A stretch of 22,435 bases of DNA from Bacteroidales bacterium (GCA_012728155.1 JAAYFR010000048.1:1-22435); one strand, 5' to 3'; positions 6,969-15,729 are shown, counted from the first letter of the stretch. Notes: generated from the letters alone by a model not told the origin. Made by a program: numbers and translations.

Positions 6969-6976
6969 TAAATTTG
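6969..6976 (+). promoter_or_regulatory. Putative -7 box of the Crp/Fnr regulator gene
   Basis: TAAATTTG matches TAnnTTTG and lies 20 bp before the ATG. A -33 element is not obvious. The palindrome at 6828-6843 is about 130 bp upstream, too far for class II control of this promoter. Confidence 0.5.
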
Positions 6977-6996
6977 TATCAAAACGATGAAAAGGT

Positions 6997-7662
6997 ATGA
7001 GTAATCACAATATATCTTCCTGTCCGCTATTCTTTCGCCTCTCCGAAGAAGAGATAGATGGCATACTGGATCGCTCAGTTTCGGAAGTTCGGGAAGTGGA
7101 TAAGGGGAATTATGTAGTCCGGCAGGGAGATACAGTCCATTCCCTTTATCTGCTGATAGATGGCTTGGTACGTACTGAGATGGTGACCAAGGAGGGGAAT
7201 ATATTGGAAATTGAGTTTATTGAACCGGTGAGGCCGTTGGCGCCCGCTTTTCTGGTTGCTGCCGAGAATTGCTATCCGGTGGATGTGATCACCGCCGCGA
7301 GAAGCACTTTTTATCTGATCCCCAAATCGAAGTGGATGAAGGAGATGATGCAGAATGAGGTGCTCATGGCCAATTTCATGAGAGTCAACTCCAATATGAC
7401 AGTTTTCCTCTCTAAGAAGGTGCAGATGATCTCTATCAAAAGCCTGAAAGGGAAATTATCACTCTATATACTCGAAAAGACAACGCCGCAGAATAATTCT
7501 TTCATATTGAGACGCACCCAGACCCAATTGGCCGAATATTTTGGTGTGCAGCGCCCCTCTTTGGCGCGTACGCTGGGGGAGATGATTAGGGAGGGTATGA
7601 TCTCCCTCTATAAAAGAGAATTGAAAGTATTGGACAGGAAAAAATTGGAAGAGCTGGTTTGA
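6997..7662 (+). CDS. Crp/Fnr-family transcription regulator (HcpR-like)
   Basis: Cytosolic 221-residue regulator. The N-terminal cyclic-nucleotide-binding-type beta roll spans about residues 10-120 (KGNYVVRQGDTVHSLYLLIDG is its typical core), followed by a dimerisation helix around 125-150. The C-terminal Crp-type winged helix is near 165-215, with TQLAEYFGVQRPSLARTL as the helix-turn-helix. It has no FNR-type cysteine cluster (isolated Cys near 9 and in ENCYP), so it probably does not carry a [4Fe-4S] sensor; HcpR of Porphyromonas gingivalis uses heme, which is a possible parallel. Divergent placement from hcp, with a palindromic operator between, supports a role as nitrosative-stress activator of hcp and the cupin gene. 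The ATG at 6997 gives a normal N-terminus. The sensed signal is inferred, not shown. Confidence 0.9.
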   Translation: MSNHNISSCPLFFRLSEEEIDGILDRSVSEVREVDKGNYVVRQGDTVHSLYLLIDGLVRTEMVTKEGNILEIEFIEPVRPLAPAFLVAAENCYPVDVITAARSTFYLIPKSKWMKEMMQNEVLMANFMRVNSNMTVFLSKKVQMISIKSLKGKLSLYILEKTTPQNNSFILRRTQTQLAEYFGVQRPSLARTLGEMIREGMISLYKRELKVLDRKKLEELV

Positions 7663-7722
7663 TCTATTTTCTCTTTTTCATATATTTTTCCGTTAATAAT
7701 GAAGTTATTGATAATAAAAGCA

Positions 7723-7730
7723 TATATTTG
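7723..7730 (+). promoter_or_regulatory. Putative -7 box of the oxidoreductase gene
   Basis: TATATTTG fits TAnnTTTG and lies 42 bp before the ATG at 7773. No -33 element at the right distance. No terminator is seen between the regulator gene and this site, so read-through from upstream is possible. Confidence 0.45.
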
Positions 7731-7772
7731 CAGTAGAATCCAAACTATTCATTATCATATTATCTAAAAGTC

Positions 7773-9095
7773 ATGAGCAATCAATTAACAAGAAGAAAAT
7801 TTCTTAAAACAGCGGCTGTAGGTGCTGTTGGAGTGGCTGTATTCCCACAATTTCTTACCTCGTGTAAGCAAAATAAGGGTGCAGGAGTGGATGATGGAAT
7901 CATTCGTCTCGGTTTTATTGGATTGGGACAGCAGGCAATGTATCTGTTGAGTGGATTTATCGGTATTCCTGATGTGCAGGTGGTAGCCGGAAGTGATGTG
8001 TATGGTATCAAGAGGGAGCGTTTCTTACAACGTGTAAATAAGTATTATGCCGAGAATCAGTCGGAAGTACCCGTAGAGGTGTATGAAAATTACAAAGAGC
8101 TGATTGCACGTGCGGATATCGATGCGGTGGTAATTGCTACGCCCGACCACTGGCATGCATTTATGGCGATTGAGGCGTGCAAGGCCAAGAAGAATGTTTA
8201 TCTGGAAAAACCGTTGACATTCACTATCAAAGAGGGACAAATGTTGAGAAAAGCTGTCCGTGACAATGGCGTGATCCTGGCTGTGGGTAGCCAGCAACGT
8301 TCCGATGCCAACTTCCAGCATGCGGTAAAAATAGTCCAGGAGGGAAAAATTGGAAAAATTGAACGGGTGAATGCTTATGTAGGAGCTCCTCCCACGCCGT
8401 ATGACCTGCCCGAAGAACCGGTGCCGGCCGATCTGAACTGGCCATTGTGGTTAGGCCCGTCGGAGTATATACACTATAATGCGCAGTTGAATCCTCCTAT
8501 CTCGCTCGACCCCGAACAGAATGAACAGTTCTGGGGCGCATGGCGCTGGTATAAGGAGCTGGGTGGTGGTTTCACTACCGACTGGGGTGCCCATATGTTC
8601 GATATTGCCCAGTGGGGACTTGGAATGGACAAAAGTGGTCCGGTTGAGATTATCCCGGCCGGGTATGAGGGTACCCAATATATGACGTTCAAATATGCTG
8701 ATGGAGTGGTGATGACCGAGGAACCTTTTGATGAAAACAAGACCAAAGGGGTGAAATTCTGGGGTGATAAAGGGTGGATTGAAGTATCGAGAGGTCATTT
8801 TAAAGCTTCCGATGACAGCTTGCTCCCTCCGGTGGCTGAAAAAACGGAAGGTGCCTATGAAACAAAAATACCTCATCAGGTAAACTTCATCGAATCGATA
8901 AAGAATAATACAGATCCGGTGGTTCCCGTGGAAATAGGGCACAGTTCATGTACGGTCTGTACGCTGGGAAATATCGCCGATGATTTGGGACGTCCCATCA
9001 AATGGGATCCGGCCGCGGAGAAATTCGTGGATGATGCCGAGGCGACCGCACACCGGTTGTTCAATAAAACCTATTCGGAAGGATATATCCTTTAA
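7773..9095 (+). CDS. Tat-exported Gfo/Idh/MocA-family oxidoreductase (lipoprotein)
   Basis: NAD(P)-dependent oxidoreductase of 440 residues, probably acting on a sugar or sugar acid. The N-terminus is a twin-arginine signal (TRRKFLK, residues 6-12), a hydrophobic stretch, and a lipobox LTSC with Cys31. The protein should be exported folded, with its bound cofactor, and anchored to a membrane. The Rossmann motif GFIGLG (47-52) follows, then ATPDHWH, the family EKP motif (145-147) and the active-site region TDWGAHMFD (269-277) with His274. Such Tat-lipoprotein members are abundant in Bacteroidota and usually take part in glycan or inositol catabolism. The exported GFOR-like members keep a non-exchanging cofactor. 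The substrate cannot be inferred because no sugar-uptake or kinase genes are adjacent. A strong terminator follows. Confidence 0.9.
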   Translation: MSNQLTRRKFLKTAAVGAVGVAVFPQFLTSCKQNKGAGVDDGIIRLGFIGLGQQAMYLLSGFIGIPDVQVVAGSDVYGIKRERFLQRVNKYYAENQSEVPVEVYENYKELIARADIDAVVIATPDHWHAFMAIEACKAKKNVYLEKPLTFTIKEGQMLRKAVRDNGVILAVGSQQRSDANFQHAVKIVQEGKIGKIERVNAYVGAPPTPYDLPEEPVPADLNWPLWLGPSEYIHYNAQLNPPISLDPEQNEQFWGAWRWYKELGGGFTTDWGAHMFDIAQWGLGMDKSGPVEIIPAGYEGTQYMTFKYADGVVMTEEPFDENKTKGVKFWGDKGWIEVSRGHFKASDDSLLPPVAEKTEGAYETKIPHQVNFIESIKNNTDPVVPVEIGHSSCTVCTLGNIADDLGRPIKWDPAAEKFVDDAEATAHRLFNKTYSEGYIL

Positions 9096-9112
9096 AGCAA
9101 AGGCAGTAAGCC

Positions 9113-9145
9113 AAAAAAAGCTGCTTTTATCGGGCAGCTTTTTTT
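9113..9145. terminator. Bidirectional terminator between oxidoreductase gene and aspS
   Basis: AAAAAAAGCTGC and GCAGCTTTTTTT form a perfect 12-bp stem around a 9-nt loop. It has a T-run in both directions and lies between two convergent genes, so it can serve both. Confidence 0.92.
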
Positions 9146-9191
9146 GCGACTTATTTGGGTAATTTTTACCACGTTCTTATCGATTGTTTTT

Positions 9192-10943
9192 TTAGTCCCG
9201 CACTTGCAGGATAATACCCAACTCATCCAACTGTTCCTGTTCCACACGGGAAGGAGCATCGATCATCATGTCGCGTCCGGCATTATTTTTCGGAAAGGCA
9301 ATGCAATCGCGGATACTATCCAGTCCGGCGAAGATAGAGACAAACCTGTCCAGTCCGAAAGCGATTCCGCCGTGAGGGGGGGCACCATACTGGAAGGCAT
9401 TCATCAGGAATCCGAATTGTTCCTGTGCCCGCTCTTCGGTGAAGCCGAGTACGGAGAACATCTTCTTTTGCAACCCACTGTCATGGATACGGATAGAACC
9501 TCCACCTATCTCCACTCCATTGATCACCATGTCGTAGGCATTGGCACGGACCGCTCCCGGATCGGTGTCGAGTAATGGAATATCTTCCGGTTTGGGTGAC
9601 GTGAATGGGTGATGCTTTGCAAAAAAACGGTTTAACTCTTCATCTTTTTCCAATAACGGGAAATCTGTTACCCAGAGGCATTTATAATTGTTTTTATTCC
9701 TCAACCCCAAGCGGGTTCCCATCTCTAATCGCAGTTCGCACAACTGTTTCTGCGTCTTTTCGGTTTCACCGCCTAAAATCAAGATGAGATCACCGGGTTG
9801 GGCATCGCATCGCTCTGCCCATTTTTTAAGATCCTTTTCGGTGTAAAATTTATCTACGGACGATTTCAAAGAACCATCTTCATTATATCTTAGGTAGATC
9901 AATCCTTTAGCGCCGATCTGCGGCCGTTTTACGAAGTCAGTCAGTACGTCTAATTGCTTGCGGGTATAGTAGGCACACCCGTTTGCACAGATGGCGGCCA
10001 CATATTCTGCCGAATCAAATACCACAAATTCACGGTCGACGGTCAGATCTTTTATCTCAGTAAGTGTCATTTCGAAGCGGGTATCCGGTTTATCCGATCC
10101 GGAGAGGCGCATGGCATCGGCATAGCTTATACGCGGAAAATCGGGAATCTCTATATCTTTGATCGTTTTGAAGAGATGTTTTGTCAATCCTTCAAAGATT
10201 TGCAACACATCCTCTTGGTTGACAAACGACATTTCACAGTCGATTTGGGTGAATTCCGGTTGTCGATCGGCTCTCAGATCCTCGTCGCGGAAGCATTTCA
10301 CAATCTGGAAGTAGCGGTCGAATCCCGATACCATCAACAGCTGTTTGAAGAGCTGGGGTGATTGAGGTAGGGCGTAGAACTCACCTGGATTCATACGGGA
10401 AGGGACAATAAAATCACGTGCCCCTTCGGGTGTAGAGCCGATCAGTACCGGTGTCTCCACTTCCAGGAATCCTCTCTCGTCGAGGTAGCGGCGTGTCTCG
10501 AAAGCTATCTTGTGGCGCATTTCCAGGTTCTGACGTACCACATTGCGGCGCAGATCCAGATAGCGGTATTTCATCCGTAGCTCATCTCCACCATCCGTCT
10601 CCGTCTCGATAGTAAATGGAGGAGTCTTGGAAGCATTCAGTATGGTCAGCTTCGAGACGATGAGTTCGATATCTCCAGTGGGAATATTGGGATTTTTACT
10701 GCTGCGTTCTTTGACAGTTCCTGTAATTTGGATTACCCATTCGCGTCCCAGTTTATTGGCCTGATCGCAGAGATCGTGATCCTGTTCCTGGTTGAACGAC
10801 AGTTGTGTGATACCATAACGGTCACGCAGGTCGATGAAGGTCATCCCTCCCATCTTGCGAATTTTGGATACCCAGCCGGCTAAAACCACCTCTCTCTCTA
10901 CGTCGGCCAACCTCAGTTCGCCGCATGTGTTGCTTCTGTACAT
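9192..10943 (-). CDS. aspS: Aspartyl-tRNA synthetase
   Basis: Class IIb synthetase that charges tRNA-Asp, cytosolic, 583 residues, the usual length of the bacterial type with the GAD insertion. The N-terminal OB-fold anticodon domain begins at MYRSNTCGEL and contains AGWVSKIRKMGGMTFIDLRD. Motif 2 is seen as CFRDEDLRADRQPEFTQID, and motif 3 as GGIAFGLDRFVSIF near the C-terminus. The loop position that is Leu in the Asp-specific enzyme and His in some dual-specificity enzymes is Met here, so I cannot say whether it also charges tRNA-Asn. It is transcribed alone, away from tRNA-Pro, and ends at the bidirectional terminator. The ATG gives the normal N-terminus. Confidence 0.97.
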   Translation of the reverse strand: MYRSNTCGELRLADVEREVVLAGWVSKIRKMGGMTFIDLRDRYGITQLSFNQEQDHDLCDQANKLGREWVIQITGTVKERSSKNPNIPTGDIELIVSKLTILNASKTPPFTIETETDGGDELRMKYRYLDLRRNVVRQNLEMRHKIAFETRRYLDERGFLEVETPVLIGSTPEGARDFIVPSRMNPGEFYALPQSPQLFKQLLMVSGFDRYFQIVKCFRDEDLRADRQPEFTQIDCEMSFVNQEDVLQIFEGLTKHLFKTIKDIEIPDFPRISYADAMRLSGSDKPDTRFEMTLTEIKDLTVDREFVVFDSAEYVAAICANGCAYYTRKQLDVLTDFVKRPQIGAKGLIYLRYNEDGSLKSSVDKFYTEKDLKKWAERCDAQPGDLILILGGETEKTQKQLCELRLEMGTRLGLRNKNNYKCLWVTDFPLLEKDEELNRFFAKHHPFTSPKPEDIPLLDTDPGAVRANAYDMVINGVEIGGGSIRIHDSGLQKKMFSVLGFTEERAQEQFGFLMNAFQYGAPPHGGIAFGLDRFVSIFAGLDSIRDCIAFPKNNAGRDMMIDAPSRVEQEQLDELGIILQVRD

Positions 10944-10983
10944 AAGATATTATCTCTTGTTTATGTTGCTCTAAATTCGACTG

Positions 10984-10991
10984 CAAATTTA
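10984..10991 (-). promoter_or_regulatory. Putative -7 box of aspS
   Basis: Minus strand reads TAAATTTG, 40 bp upstream of the aspS ATG. No TTTG/TTG element is found at 19-21 bp. Confidence 0.5.
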
Positions 10992-11040
10992 CACAATTCT
11001 TACGTGAATTACGTGGTTAAATAAAAAAACCGCTTAGATG

Positions 11041-11071
11041 TTGAGATTATCGGAAAATAGTTGTACTTTTG
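11041..11071 (+). promoter_or_regulatory. Promoter of tRNA-Pro
   Basis: TTG at 11041-11043, a 20-bp spacer and TACTTTTG at 11064-11071, an almost ideal Bacteroidota promoter. Transcription should start only a few bases before the tRNA. Confidence 0.75.
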
Positions 11072-11081
11072 CATCCGATTT

Positions 11082-11156
11082 CGGGGTGTAGCACAGTCCG
11101 GTTAGTGTACCTGCTTTGGGAGCAGGGGGTCGCGAGTTCGAATCCCGCCACCCCGA
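11082..11156 (+). tRNA. tRNA-Pro (anticodon UGG)
   Basis: 75 nt including discriminator A. Acceptor stem CGGGGTG/CACCCCG is 7 bp and perfect; D stem GCAC/GTGT; anticodon stem CCTGC/GCAGG with loop TTTGGGA, so the anticodon is TGG, reading CCN proline codons. The T arm GCGAG-TTCGAAT-CCCGC holds the usual TTCGA. The 3' CCA is not encoded; CGA follows the discriminator. It has its own promoter and terminator, thus is a single-gene unit. Confidence 0.96.
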
Positions 11157-11170
11157 CGATTGATTATGAG

Positions 11171-11203
11171 GCGTTTATCAGAGTTTTCTGGTAAGCGCTT
11201 TTT
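11171..11203 (+). terminator. Terminator after tRNA-Pro
   Basis: GCGTTTATCAG, loop AGTTTT, CTGGTAAGCGC: an 11-bp stem with two G-U pairs and no mismatch, followed by five Ts. It begins 15 nt after the tRNA. Confidence 0.8.
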
Positions 11204-11295
11204 ATTGTTTGGATAAACAATGGGTAAACAAGGCTCACCGGCAAAACAAGGATGCTGAAATATTGTCTTGGCGATATCCAGAACCTTGTCCACAC

Positions 11296-12723
11296 TCACA
11301 TTTTCACCCGGTTCAACTGCTCCATCATATAAGGTCGACGTTTATAGGTCTGGCGGTATTGCGTCACCAATTGTTTGACGATAGCCGAACTGTCTTCGAA
11401 CGATTTCATCCGTATCAGCATATCTGCAACCCTCTTGTAGGCCTCCTTGTCGGTAATCGTCGCTTGCTGCTGCACGTAGAGGTGGTATATGTTGAAAACC
11501 TCTTTGCCATAGTGTGGGCGAAGATATTTCTCATATTTCTTGATCGTCTCGATCCCTCTTTCCCGGCAAAGCCGCCACAGGTCGCCCCACATCTCGTGCT
11601 CCACGTAGATATCCGGTTTCAAGTCGCTATATCCCATGTATCTTCTGTCATCAAGATTCATTAATATCCATACAAGCATCTCCGGCCACTCTTCTTTCGG
11701 GGTGATTCTTTTGAGGGATTGGTAATGTTTTTGTTGCTCCTTGCCTGAAGTGAACTGTTCTTTGGTGAGTTGCATGATCTTTTTGTGGTCATTTAGCTGC
11801 TCATAAACTGAGAGGAGTTTTTCTCGCCATGCATACGATGTACCCCCATGCTGTTGTTTTTCTGCAATCTTTAGACCTTCGTCCAGCAGTTGAATGGCAT
11901 CACCATACTGTTTGTCTTCAAGGAGACGCTGTAATTTGATTTTCCGGACTTCCGGGTAATAAAGAAATTCTTCGATGGTTTTGTCCGCTTCCGCATCGAG
12001 GTGGTGATCCTCCAATAACGTAATCTTTTCCAATACAGCCCGCTCCTTTTCATAATCCCTTCCGCCGGTTATCCGCTGTTCAATGAGATGGAGTATCCGG
12101 TCTAATCCTCCTTCCACTGTGGAAAAGTGACTCTCGAGAGCACCCAAAGAGGTGTTCAGCCCGACATATTCATGTTTGCTGTCATCGATCTCTTTTTCGT
12201 ACCATGACAAAAGCGACTCTTTCTGCTCTTCGGAAAGTTTGCCTTCTTCCATCATCTCCTCCAGAATGTCGATAGCCTGATCGTAGATGACCTGCACATC
12301 CCCCTCATAATCGAAGTTTTCATCCCAGTGCTCAGGGATGGTCTCTATTAATTCCTTCGCGATGTGGATCGCCTCGTCCGTGTTGTCGTACTCGATGAAA
12401 TAGCGGGCTTTATCCAATAGTTTCTCCAACTCTGTACTGACCTCTCCGGCATCAAACCCGTAATCATCAAAATCATCATAGTACCCTCTGTATCTGCCAC
12501 GGGAACTTCTGCCACTACCTTTGCTGAAGGCTTTCCCGATGATTGTTGCATAATCCTCCTCCGGTTTTTTCTTCGTTTTATTCGACTTCGGTTTCGGGGA
12601 GAACTGCGCCAAAAAAGCGGTTTTAAATGCAGTGTCGTTTTCGGCATACTCCTTGATAAACTTGTCTAACTTCTCTTTGGATGTATGGGACAATATGTCA
12701 TTCAGCATCTCGTTATGGCTCAT
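11296..12723 (-). CDS. Helical-repeat (TPR-like) cytosolic protein of unknown function
   Basis: 475 residues, no signal peptide or membrane segment. I do not recognise a named family. The N-terminal part (1-60) is helical and charged with a Lys-rich stretch (KSNKTKKKPEE). Residues about 65-90 form a low-complexity segment rich in Gly, Ser, Arg, Tyr and Asp (RSSRGRYRGYYDDFDDYGF). From about residue 95 to the end there are regular amphipathic helices with TPR-like features (DEAIHIAKELIETIPEHW, YGDAQLLDEG-like pairs), the usual build of a protein-protein interaction scaffold. The Arg-rich end (YRQTYKRRPYMMEQL) recalls the C-termini of SWIM-zinc-finger proteins, but no zinc-binding SWIM motif is present. 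It has a well-formed own promoter (12781-12812), and its stop is about 90 bp from the tRNA terminator. Certain as a gene, unknown as to function. Confidence 0.85.
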   Translation of the reverse strand: MSHNEMLNDILSHTSKEKLDKFIKEYAENDTAFKTAFLAQFSPKPKSNKTKKKPEEDYATIIGKAFSKGSGRSSRGRYRGYYDDFDDYGFDAGEVSTELEKLLDKARYFIEYDNTDEAIHIAKELIETIPEHWDENFDYEGDVQVIYDQAIDILEEMMEEGKLSEEQKESLLSWYEKEIDDSKHEYVGLNTSLGALESHFSTVEGGLDRILHLIEQRITGGRDYEKERAVLEKITLLEDHHLDAEADKTIEEFLYYPEVRKIKLQRLLEDKQYGDAIQLLDEGLKIAEKQQHGGTSYAWREKLLSVYEQLNDHKKIMQLTKEQFTSGKEQQKHYQSLKRITPKEEWPEMLVWILMNLDDRRYMGYSDLKPDIYVEHEMWGDLWRLCRERGIETIKKYEKYLRPHYGKEVFNIYHLYVQQQATITDKEAYKRVADMLIRMKSFEDSSAIVKQLVTQYRQTYKRRPYMMEQLNRVKM

Positions 12724-12780
12724 TCTTTATGGTTTGTTTATTCTTGGTGAAATCAAACTCTTCCTTCTCTCGATTTTATG

Positions 12781-12812
12781 CAAATATATGTGATTCTAAT
12801 GGGATGATCAAA
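12781..12812 (-). promoter_or_regulatory. Promoter of the helical-repeat gene
   Basis: Minus strand: TTTG at 12812-12809, a 20-bp spacer, TATATTTG at 12788-12781. Both Bacteroidota elements are exact. The leader is about 50 nt. Confidence 0.8.
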
Positions 12813-12886
12813 TGGTTATTCTCGTTAACTGCATTTGTAAGGTGTCAAATAGATAGAGATTCGGTTGTATATAAGGGTCGCTATTT

Positions 12887-14926
12887 TTAGATGTCGACAT
12901 CCATTTCTACAAACCGGGCAGCCGCATTCAGAAAATGGGCGGTTATCCAGAATACCGTCCAGCTTTCGGAGTATCCTCCCCGCAGCTTGTGCACGTTAGA
13001 CATGTTGCCGTGTTGTGCGAAATTGGTCTGTTGCAACTGCTCTCCTTGACTGCCATAGGGATTGGTCAACTGATAACAACTACGATACATCACTGGTGCC
13101 AGTTGTTTTAATCGTTTATCTTTTAGATAAACACCCATTTTGTAAACCTCGGGGGCAAACATCACACCATACCCATCAATATGTTGGTTTTGGGGTGAGA
13201 CGACCGTCCATCCGGTGGTCTTGAAATTATAATCGGCCATCCGGCCTGCCGGCAGCGGGATATCCCAAACCACTACATAACTCAGGCAGACATCCATCGC
13301 GTGTTTTGCCCAATTGAGATACTGTTTTTCTTTTGTCCGCTCATACAGTTCGAGAAAACCCTGGAAAGCAGCCCATGATCCTTCCTTGTCTTCACAGGTG
13401 GCATCCAGTGTCCCACCCCAGTAACATCCGTCCATGGTGAGATGACGGCCAGCATACAATTCAGCTGCTTTTACGGCTGCTTTCTTATAAGTTGCATTAT
13501 TGAACAGTTGTGATGCAATCGCCAGTGGAGCTATATAAAATCCTTCGGCAGTGGAGTGTGGATTCCAGTCGTCATGGAGAATTCGTCTGCTCTGTCCGTC
13601 GCAAGCTTTGCGGAGGAATTGCTCCCACTTCTCTGTCCGGAAGTTTTTGTTTTTCCAAGCACTCTCTATCGCTTTGGAAAAGTTATACATCGCCTGTCCG
13701 CAGGAGACATGATCACCTCCATGAAAATTTTTGTCGGTGACATGATAACCAACCGGAAACATACCCTCTTCGTCGACAGGATAAGTGGTTAGAAAATCGA
13801 GCGAACGTTGGATTTTGTCGTTGATGGTGGAATCGTTCAACCGGTCTGCCAGCACCTGCAACGCATAACCCGGGGAGGCTGCTTGGCCGCACCATCCCAT
13901 CACCAGGTCTTTTCGAAGGGATAAATCGTACATGCCGAATCCACAGGCGGCCTCCTCTTCGATCCATCGTGTCTGTGCGAAACGGTATTTACCTTCGATG
14001 ATCGTCTGGAAATCATCAAAATGATCCACATTATAGGGCTTATGTAGATCCAATGAGGTGTATAGTGCTTGTTGGAATCCGCTCCCCTCCCGTTCGATAG
14101 GATATAATTCGATGAAAAACTCTTTTTCGATGATTCTGCCGGGCTCGAGGGAGAGATAGGTGTCACTATATTGCATGGGGGTTCTTTGCAATGCTTTGGC
14201 TACACTTCGTTGATTGTTATAACCAATCGGGCCGGAGTAGAGTACGAACTCGGTGTATCCTTCGTAGGCTTCAACTCCCATCGACCACCATTGATCGTTG
14301 AGGTGAGCACCCCGGACGGGACTGGGAGTGGTGTGTATCGCGGCAGCATATTTTTCGGCACTGTTCTCAAGCATGGCGAAAGGCATTGGGTAACGATGAT
14401 CTTCGAAGATGGCAAATTCACCGGGTTTACCCGTGTAAACTGGAATAATATCGGGATTCACCTTTGCGCCCATTTTGTTTCCGTAATATAAGATGCCTGG
14501 GATAAGTGGCTTTAATTCATCTCCCTTCATCCGGAACCGTACCGAAAGGGTTGCATGGTGCAATGTGTCTGTCCCTTTCCATTCATATCGGCGGATACAC
14601 TTCAGCAATCCGTTATTGAATGGGCGGTATGAATCCCGTAGCAGCATTTCACCTTCGGGTAACACAATCTTCCCAGTGAGGATTGTCCAGTCACCAGATT
14701 GCTGCACGTCGGTGGGGTTTGCATGTGCCCAATCCGACATCCAATTATTTTCCCAACCGGTGGCAACCGACCATAATCCTTCGTTGGGGGCTATTAGGAT
14801 GACCTTCCCGTTAAGAGATATCTCGGGGCGATGATTGTCGAACGAGATTGTTTGACTTCGGACGAAAAAAGGAGCTGTCAGAATAAGAACTATCAATAGG
14901 TGTCGCATCATAGACAGAACTACCAT
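12887..14926 (-). CDS. Secreted glycosidase-like protein with helical (six-hairpin type) C-terminal half
   Basis: 679 residues with a signal peptide (MMRHLLIVLILTAPFFVRSQ), so periplasmic or outer-surface. The N-terminal half (about 25-310) reads as beta-sandwich. The C-terminal half (about 330-670) has spaced helices and aromatic/acid-rich loops such as DDWNPHSTAEG, GCYWGGTLDATCEDKEGSW and HIDGYGVMFAPEV, the look of an (alpha/alpha)6 glycoside hydrolase or lyase. I cannot assign a family or substrate. The start may be the ATG at 14926, which overlaps the preceding EEP gene's stop (ATGGTAG) and implies translational coupling, or the ATGs at 14911/14908, which give a cleaner signal peptide. 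It is the last gene of the minus-strand run. An alternative is a non-catalytic binding protein. Confidence 0.8.
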   Translation of the reverse strand: MVVLSMMRHLLIVLILTAPFFVRSQTISFDNHRPEISLNGKVILIAPNEGLWSVATGWENNWMSDWAHANPTDVQQSGDWTILTGKIVLPEGEMLLRDSYRPFNNGLLKCIRRYEWKGTDTLHHATLSVRFRMKGDELKPLIPGILYYGNKMGAKVNPDIIPVYTGKPGEFAIFEDHRYPMPFAMLENSAEKYAAAIHTTPSPVRGAHLNDQWWSMGVEAYEGYTEFVLYSGPIGYNNQRSVAKALQRTPMQYSDTYLSLEPGRIIEKEFFIELYPIEREGSGFQQALYTSLDLHKPYNVDHFDDFQTIIEGKYRFAQTRWIEEEAACGFGMYDLSLRKDLVMGWCGQAASPGYALQVLADRLNDSTINDKIQRSLDFLTTYPVDEEGMFPVGYHVTDKNFHGGDHVSCGQAMYNFSKAIESAWKNKNFRTEKWEQFLRKACDGQSRRILHDDWNPHSTAEGFYIAPLAIASQLFNNATYKKAAVKAAELYAGRHLTMDGCYWGGTLDATCEDKEGSWAAFQGFLELYERTKEKQYLNWAKHAMDVCLSYVVVWDIPLPAGRMADYNFKTTGWTVVSPQNQHIDGYGVMFAPEVYKMGVYLKDKRLKQLAPVMYRSCYQLTNPYGSQGEQLQQTNFAQHGNMSNVHKLRGGYSESWTVFWITAHFLNAAARFVEMDVDI

Positions 14927-15729
14927 GTTAGCACAATATCGGCAATTATCGGCAAATGATCCAGATCATTCAGCCCTGTTTTAGGAGCGGATACATTAAA
15001 TATCTTGATATTCGGAGAGGTGACAATATTGTCAATATTGGTATCCGCACCTCCTTGGTGTCCAGAATTAATCTGCTTGGAGGCCGCCGTCGAAAACCAT
15101 CCCTGATGCCCTCCGTTGGCCATGTGAAATCCGGCCTCGGTAAATTTGAGCTGTTCTTTATCTTTGGCATTCATATCACCCATGCAGATAAAATATTCAT
15201 ATTTTTTGAGTTCGCCGATAAGTGTCTCGAGTGCCCCGTCGTGCATCTCCTTTTGCCAGGGAACGTGTACAGACCCAACTGTAAGAGTCTTCCCTCCAAT
15301 ATTTATATCCCCCAATATCACATAGTACTGGCCGCCCAATTTTACTTCCCTAAGATTGACCAACTCAAAATTGGTAGCTATCCCGTTGTATATCCAACTA
15401 TTTTGAGTGCCAAAATGGATATTGTTATAAAACGGATCCAGGATGTTTTTTGCCGCATGGTGTAGACTGTCCTTGTCAAAAAAATGGTTCCATTCCTGCA
15501 CCGCTACAATATCCAGATGCTGTTCGGAAACCCATTTTTTCCAGTTTTGGATCTCTGCTTGGACTTGTTTTTCAAGTAACTGGAATCCTCCTAAACTCCC
15601 TTGGTTGAAATGGCCAACATTATAGCTGCCCACTTTTAATTGTAAGGGAAGAGCATCGGTTGTCTGAGCGGAGGAGCTGACTGTCCACAAAGCAAAAAAG
15701 ATTAAGAAAAGATAGTTAAACGGCTTCAT
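14920..15729 (-). CDS. Secreted endonuclease/exonuclease/phosphatase (EEP) protein 1
   Basis: 269 residues, signal peptide MKPFNYLFLIFFALWTVSSSAQ, hence exported. It has the DNase I-like EEP fold (Mg-dependent phosphodiesterase or phosphomonoesterase). Residues expected for catalysis are visible: Asn37 (SYNVGHF), Glu79 (QEW), His155 (VHVPWQ), Asp185 and Asn187 (GDMNA), Asp233, and the final Asp257-His258 (DLDHLP). The substrate could be DNA/RNA, a phosphoinositide or a sphingolipid head group; the sequence does not decide. It overlaps the downstream glycosidase-like gene by 7 bp and follows another EEP gene by 81 bp. The two EEP proteins are too different (SPI versus lipoprotein, different loops) to be a recent duplication. 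Confidence 0.9.
   Translation of the reverse strand: MKPFNYLFLIFFALWTVSSSAQTTDALPLQLKVGSYNVGHFNQGSLGGFQLLEKQVQAEIQNWKKWVSEQHLDIVAVQEWNHFFDKDSLHHAAKNILDPFYNNIHFGTQNSWIYNGIATNFELVNLREVKLGGQYYVILGDINIGGKTLTVGSVHVPWQKEMHDGALETLIGELKKYEYFICMGDMNAKDKEQLKFTEAGFHMANGGHQGWFSTAASKQINSGHQGGADTNIDNIVTSPNIKIFNVSAPKTGLNDLDHLPIIADIVLTW

Noticed and set aside
11102..11299. 65-residue minus-strand frame ending GGGIRTRDPLLPKQVH
   Set aside because: This is the antisense of tRNA-Pro, a well-known false protein (GGGIRTRDPLLPK type); the frame includes the tRNA and its terminator.
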